The notes under the pieces: generated by a model
Databases searched by the model: none
What the model saw: only the letters and a program-made list of their open reading frames with translations
Told to the model about the DNA's origin: nothing
NCBI RefSeq assembly: GCF_900111005.1
Contig: NZ_FOFV01000019.1
Location: 62,001 to 126,000 of the forward strand
Source of the DNA: Lentzea albida
GTDB lineage: Bacteria; Actinomycetota; Actinomycetes; Mycobacteriales; Pseudonocardiaceae
Length of the DNA stretch: 64,000 nucleotides
Direction: 5' to 3'
Made by a program: the position numbers and the translations under genes
Shown: piece by piece, positions 58,653 to 64,000 of the stretch
How the letters are laid out: each line of letters begins with the position of its first letter
Numbering within the stretch: the stretch's first letter is position 1

Positions 58653-59801
58653 GTGATCCCAACGCAACGAGAGAAGCCCCGGACCGCCCGCAGGGTCAGC
58701 TGGGACGTCCTCCGCGTCGTCGCCATCGGGTGCGTGCTGCTCCACCACGCCACGCTCACGAGCGTCAGCAGCCATCCCGACCTCGGGCCGCTGCCGTTCA
58801 CCTTCCCGATGTCGATGGGCGCCAGCACGCTGATGGTCGTCTCGGCCTTCTTCGCCTGTGCCTCGCTCGACAGCGGGAGGCCGGGGAGGTTCCTGTGGCG
58901 AAGACTCGCCCGGCTGTTGCCCGCCTACATGGCGGCGGTCCTGCTCACCTACGCGGTGCAGCGGTGGATCGCGCCGGAGGGGTGGAGCCAGCTCGACGGC
59001 AGGGACGTCGTCTACAACCTGCTGCTGGTCAACCAGTGGTTCCCGGACGTCAACATCGTCGACTTCGCCTACTGGACGGTGCCGGTGCAGATCGCGGCGT
59101 TCATCGCCGGTGCCGCGCTGGTCAAGGTGCTGAGAGGGACGTGGCTGCGCGTCTTCCTGTGGGCGCTCGTCGTCACGCCGCTGCTGCTGCGGCCGTTGCT
59201 GGACCACTCGCACGCGCTGTTCACGCTCTACAACGGGTTCGCGCTGCACCGGGCGCAGCTCTTCGCCGCCGGCATCGCGATCTGGCTGTGGCACAAGGAC
59301 AGGCTGAAGACGCCGCACCTGGTCGCGCTCCTCGCCGTCACCCTGGTGGCGCAGGCGATTCACACGACCGAGTACGGGTCGACTCTCGGCTTCGGCGTGC
59401 TGCTGCTCATGGTGTGCGCTGCGGCCGCCGGACCCGACTGGGTGTTCTTCAAGCCGGTCGCCAGGCCGATCACGTGGCTCGCGGGCATCTCGTACGGCGT
59501 CTACCTCGTGCACCAGCAGATCGGCACGGTGGTGATGGACCGCATGCACGCCTTCGGCCTGCGGTCCTGGTGGATCCTCGCCGGCTTCGTCACCTCGGCG
59601 CTGGTGCTGGGCTGGGCGATGACGAGGTTCGTCGAACGCCCCGCCTACCGGCTCCTCACTCAGATCCAGTCGGGCAGGTCGGGCAGCTCCCCGCGCAGTC
59701 CGGAGCCGTCGGTCCTGCCGGTCAGCCACCCGAGGACGGCGCTGGCGGACCCGCTGACCGAACTGCGGCTCGCCGGGCCGCTGACCACCCAGCTGCGCTG
59801 A
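58653..59801 (+). CDS. Acyltransferase family 3 membrane protein
   Basis: The 382-aa polytopic protein belongs to the acyltransferase-3 family: SWDVLRVVAIGCVLLHHATL (conserved His-His-like HH motif after R), FACASLDSGRPGRFLWRRLARLLPAY, FPDVNIVDFAYWTVPVQIAA, LFAAGIAIWLW and ISYGVYLVHQQ. It would transfer acyl groups to envelope or secreted sugars. GTG start. The stretch after FVERPAYRLL (about residue 337) is Ser/Pro/Arg-rich and not membrane-like; it is antisense to the convergent isomerase-family gene (142-bp overlap), so the true stop may have been lost and the C terminus extended. Confidence 0.85.
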   Translation: MIPTQREKPRTARRVSWDVLRVVAIGCVLLHHATLTSVSSHPDLGPLPFTFPMSMGASTLMVVSAFFACASLDSGRPGRFLWRRLARLLPAYMAAVLLTYAVQRWIAPEGWSQLDGRDVVYNLLLVNQWFPDVNIVDFAYWTVPVQIAAFIAGAALVKVLRGTWLRVFLWALVVTPLLLRPLLDHSHALFTLYNGFALHRAQLFAAGIAIWLWHKDRLKTPHLVALLAVTLVAQAIHTTEYGSTLGFGVLLLMVCAAAAGPDWVFFKPVARPITWLAGISYGVYLVHQQIGTVVMDRMHAFGLRSWWILAGFVTSALVLGWAMTRFVERPAYRLLTQIQSGRSGSSPRSPEPSVLPVSHPRTALADPLTELRLAGPLTTQLR

Positions 59802-60412
59802 GTGCCGTCGGGCAGGGTCACCTCGATCCCGAAGGGGTCGACCCTGCCCTCGAACTGCTGCACCGCGTCGTCGAGGAACTCCTCCACGAAGTCGGCGGGC
59901 AGGTCGTCGAACCCGACGCCCGCGTCGAGGTCGACGAGGTGGATCCAGATCTCGCGCAGGCGCAGCAGCGGCACCGCGGACGCCGGGATCGCCTGGCCCT
60001 TGGGCGCCGTGACCTCCGAACGCCACGCGTGCGCGGGGAACTCGCGGCACGCGGTGTCGAACCGCTGGCAGGCGGAGTCGAGGTCGGCCTTGATCAGCTG
60101 CAGCAGCCGGTGGGAGCCCTCCTCGATGTCCGCGTCGCGGTCCGCGCGCGAGGCGTACGCCTGGTGCTCGACCCCCGTCCTGGCCCACGTGAGCAGGTTC
60201 ACCAGCGCGTCGGCGTTGCGCGCGAGGTGGGTGATGACGTGTCCGCGGGTCCATCCGGGCAGCAGGCTCCGGCCGCGCACGGCGGCCTCGTCCAGCTCCT
60301 CGACGACCTCGTAGAGCACGTCCGTCGCCTGGCGCACGGCGGTGATGTGCCGGTCGGGCACTCCTCGCGGCGCGGGCACGGACGTCTGCTCGGTGGACGG
60401 CGTGTAGGTCAT
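59660..60412 (-). CDS. Mycothiol-dependent maleylpyruvate isomerase-family protein
   Basis: The 250-aa protein begins with a DinB-like helical bundle: VVEELDEAAVRGRSLLPGWT and RGHVITHLARNADALVNLLT contain the conserved metal-binding His pair, and IPASAVPLLRLREIWIHLVD the third His. A C-terminal MDMPI_C-like domain (PFGIEVTLPDGTQRSWVVSG) follows. Family members use mycothiol as cofactor for isomerase or transferase chemistry, consistent with an actinobacterium. Its 3' end overlaps the acyltransferase gene by 142 bp. ATG start. Confidence 0.88.
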   Translation of the reverse strand: MTYTPSTEQTSVPAPRGVPDRHITAVRQATDVLYEVVEELDEAAVRGRSLLPGWTRGHVITHLARNADALVNLLTWARTGVEHQAYASRADRDADIEEGSHRLLQLIKADLDSACQRFDTACREFPAHAWRSEVTAPKGQAIPASAVPLLRLREIWIHLVDLDAGVGFDDLPADFVEEFLDDAVQQFEGRVDPFGIEVTLPDGTQRSWVVSGPASRSSVSGSASAVLGWLTGRTDGSGLRGELPDLPDWI

Positions 60413-60574
60413 GTGCTGCCTCTCCCCGACGTTGAGGCTTCTGATCGAAGTGACCAGACTATGGGTAATCCCAGATCAGGGGAATGCGGAAGCGGCCCGA
60501 ACCGTTTTTGTCAGGGGTCAGCCCTAGCATGGTCGGCGGGTCGGTCGCAGCCTCCGAAATGATGCTAGTACTCT

Positions 60575-60590
60575 TCGAACGCTTGTTCGG
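60575..60590 (+). promoter_or_regulatory. SOS box (LexA site) upstream of uvrA
   Basis: TCGAACGCTTGTTCGG matches the actinobacterial LexA consensus TCGAAC-N4-GTTCGA at 11 of 12 fixed positions. It lies 47 bp before the chosen uvrA start and just downstream of a -10-like TAGTAC. LexA-controlled uvrA is known in actinobacteria and other bacteria. Confidence 0.8.
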
Positions 60591-60637
60591 AAGAGTGTGG
60601 CGTGAGTGACCCGCCAATCGCAGCCGAAGGGACCCCA

Positions 60638-63516
<2,879 letters not shown>

Positions 63517-63517
<1 letters not shown>

Positions 63518-63699
63518 TGATCCCACTCGATGTGCTGGCCCACCGCGAGCGCGTTCTCCAAGCGCAGCGCGGCGAGTCCTTGGCGCATCCGTTCAGCCTC
63601 GTGGAGGCGCTCGACTCGTCGGAGCAGGCACTCCGCCGAGTCGCGGCTGCCGGGTGGATGCGGGCCTTGGAACGGCTTCCTCGTCTAGCCGACAAGTGA
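63517..63699 (+). CDS. Possible 60-aa protein coupled to uvrA
   Basis: The ATG overlaps the uvrA TGA (TGATG). The frame (MIPLDVLAHRERVLQAQRGE, then SLVEALDSSEQALRRVAAAG, end LPRLADK) is helical and has sensible composition. Translational coupling makes expression plausible, but no family was recognised. A palindromic hairpin follows it. Moderate support only. Confidence 0.45.
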
Positions 63700-63712
63700 A
63701 CACGGGCGGACT

Positions 63713-63734
63713 AGCGGGACGCTCGAGTCCCGCT
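63713..63734 (+). terminator. Hairpin after uvrA operon
   Basis: An exact 8-bp stem (agcgggac / gtcccgct) with a 6-base loop lies 13 bases after the small gene's stop codon. No T tract. Confidence 0.55.
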
Positions 63735-63816
63735 GGAGCCGCATGCCACTCGGTGAGGAATTTCCAGTTACCTGTGAGTTCCGTCGAGAACCTGTCACTC
63801 GGACGAGGTATCCGGG

Positions 63817-64000
63817 ATGATGGCGGCCGTGCCGCTCAACCGCTATCGCTTCCACAGCGTGTGGCACGTGGACGCGTGCCCGGCCGATGTCTACGAAGTG
63901 CTGGCCGACATCGCGAACTACCCGGTGTGGTGGCCCGAGGTCCGCAAGGCCACGAAGATCGACGACGAGACCGGCGAGATCCGGTGCCGTTCGTTCCTGC
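63817..64000 (+). CDS. SRPBCC (START-like) protein, 3' end outside window
   Basis: The open frame from ATG 63817 reads RYRFHSVWHVDACPADVYEV then DIANYPVWWPEVRKATKIDD and GEIRCRSFL, the usual N terminus of a polyketide-cyclase/START-like SRPBCC protein, where DVYEVLADIANYPVWWPEV is diagnostic. It probably binds a hydrophobic ligand. ACGAGG lies about ten bases upstream. The protein continues past the window edge. A second ATG follows immediately. Confidence 0.85.
   Translation, partial: MMAAVPLNRYRFHSVWHVDACPADVYEVLADIANYPVWWPEVRKATKIDDETGEIRCRSFL

Overview
This window is high-GC actinobacterial chromosome. The order rpsA - coaE - DUF402 - uvrB ... MBL hydrolase - uvrA is the housekeeping backbone known from mycobacteria and other Actinomycetota. 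The accessory content (CoaE-GrpB fusion, many GTG/TTG and apparently leaderless starts, DUF397/XRE pair, DUF5685, ESX-type toxin locus, mycothiol-type DinB proteins) points to a filamentous Pseudonocardiales such as a Lentzea/Saccharothrix/Actinosynnema relative. That assignment is inference; no 16S gene or other definitive marker is present.

Layout. 1-7.8 kb: 3' end of rpsA and its terminator, a very long inverted repeat, a DUF3558-like lipoprotein, coaE-GrpB, two tandem DUF402 genes, a DUF5685 protein and uvrB. 7.8-8.5 kb has no convincing gene. 8.5-14.1 kb: MarR/MmcQ pair, two VOC proteins, and a tightly coupled three-gene operon (exported hydrolase fused to an ABC ATPase, a 78-aa peptide, an ABC-2 permease). 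14.3-18.7 kb: a probable yybP-ykoY manganese riboswitch in front of terC, an amidohydrolase and an S9 peptidase. 18.7-22.6 kb: a RES-type toxin-antitoxin module with a dyad over its promoter, a GT87 glycosyltransferase, HdeD and an ASCH-like protein.

22.5-30.0 kb is the most distinctive accessory block, a type VII secretion polymorphic-toxin locus read on the minus strand: YbaB-like protein, ESX-type small protein, a 1412-aa toxin (N-terminal T7SS domain, very long Pro/Ser/Asp-rich linker, a pre-toxin domain with a His/Cys pair, and a C-terminal predicted PD-(D/E)XK nuclease), an Imm49-type immunity gene, the remnant of a second toxin/immunity copy, and a YezG-like immunity candidate.

30.1-46 kb: FKBP, secreted trypsin-like protease, secreted beta-propeller protein, membrane proteins (EI24, YihY, PH domain), a YqeB-TetR pair with a perfect palindromic operator, two GNATs, a quinone oxidoreductase, a secreted endonuclease I, NUDIX, and a Y-family polymerase with an Ile at the steric-gate position, like mycobacterial DinB2. 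46-54 kb: methyltransferase, DUF397 + XRE regulator upstream of a TIR/SEFIR-TPR protein with a possible leader peptide, ArsR + AHSA1 pair and an aminotransferase. 54-64 kb: RNase HI with two Cys/His zinc-like modules, DUF1801, a short amidase, a DUF7711-like gene, a frameshifted pseudogene, an MBL hydrolase, an acyltransferase, a mycothiol-dependent isomerase-family protein, and uvrA behind a near-consensus SOS box. A START-like gene runs off the right end.

No tRNA, rRNA, CRISPR array, insertion sequence or prophage was recognised. All family names come from reading motifs by eye, without database searches.
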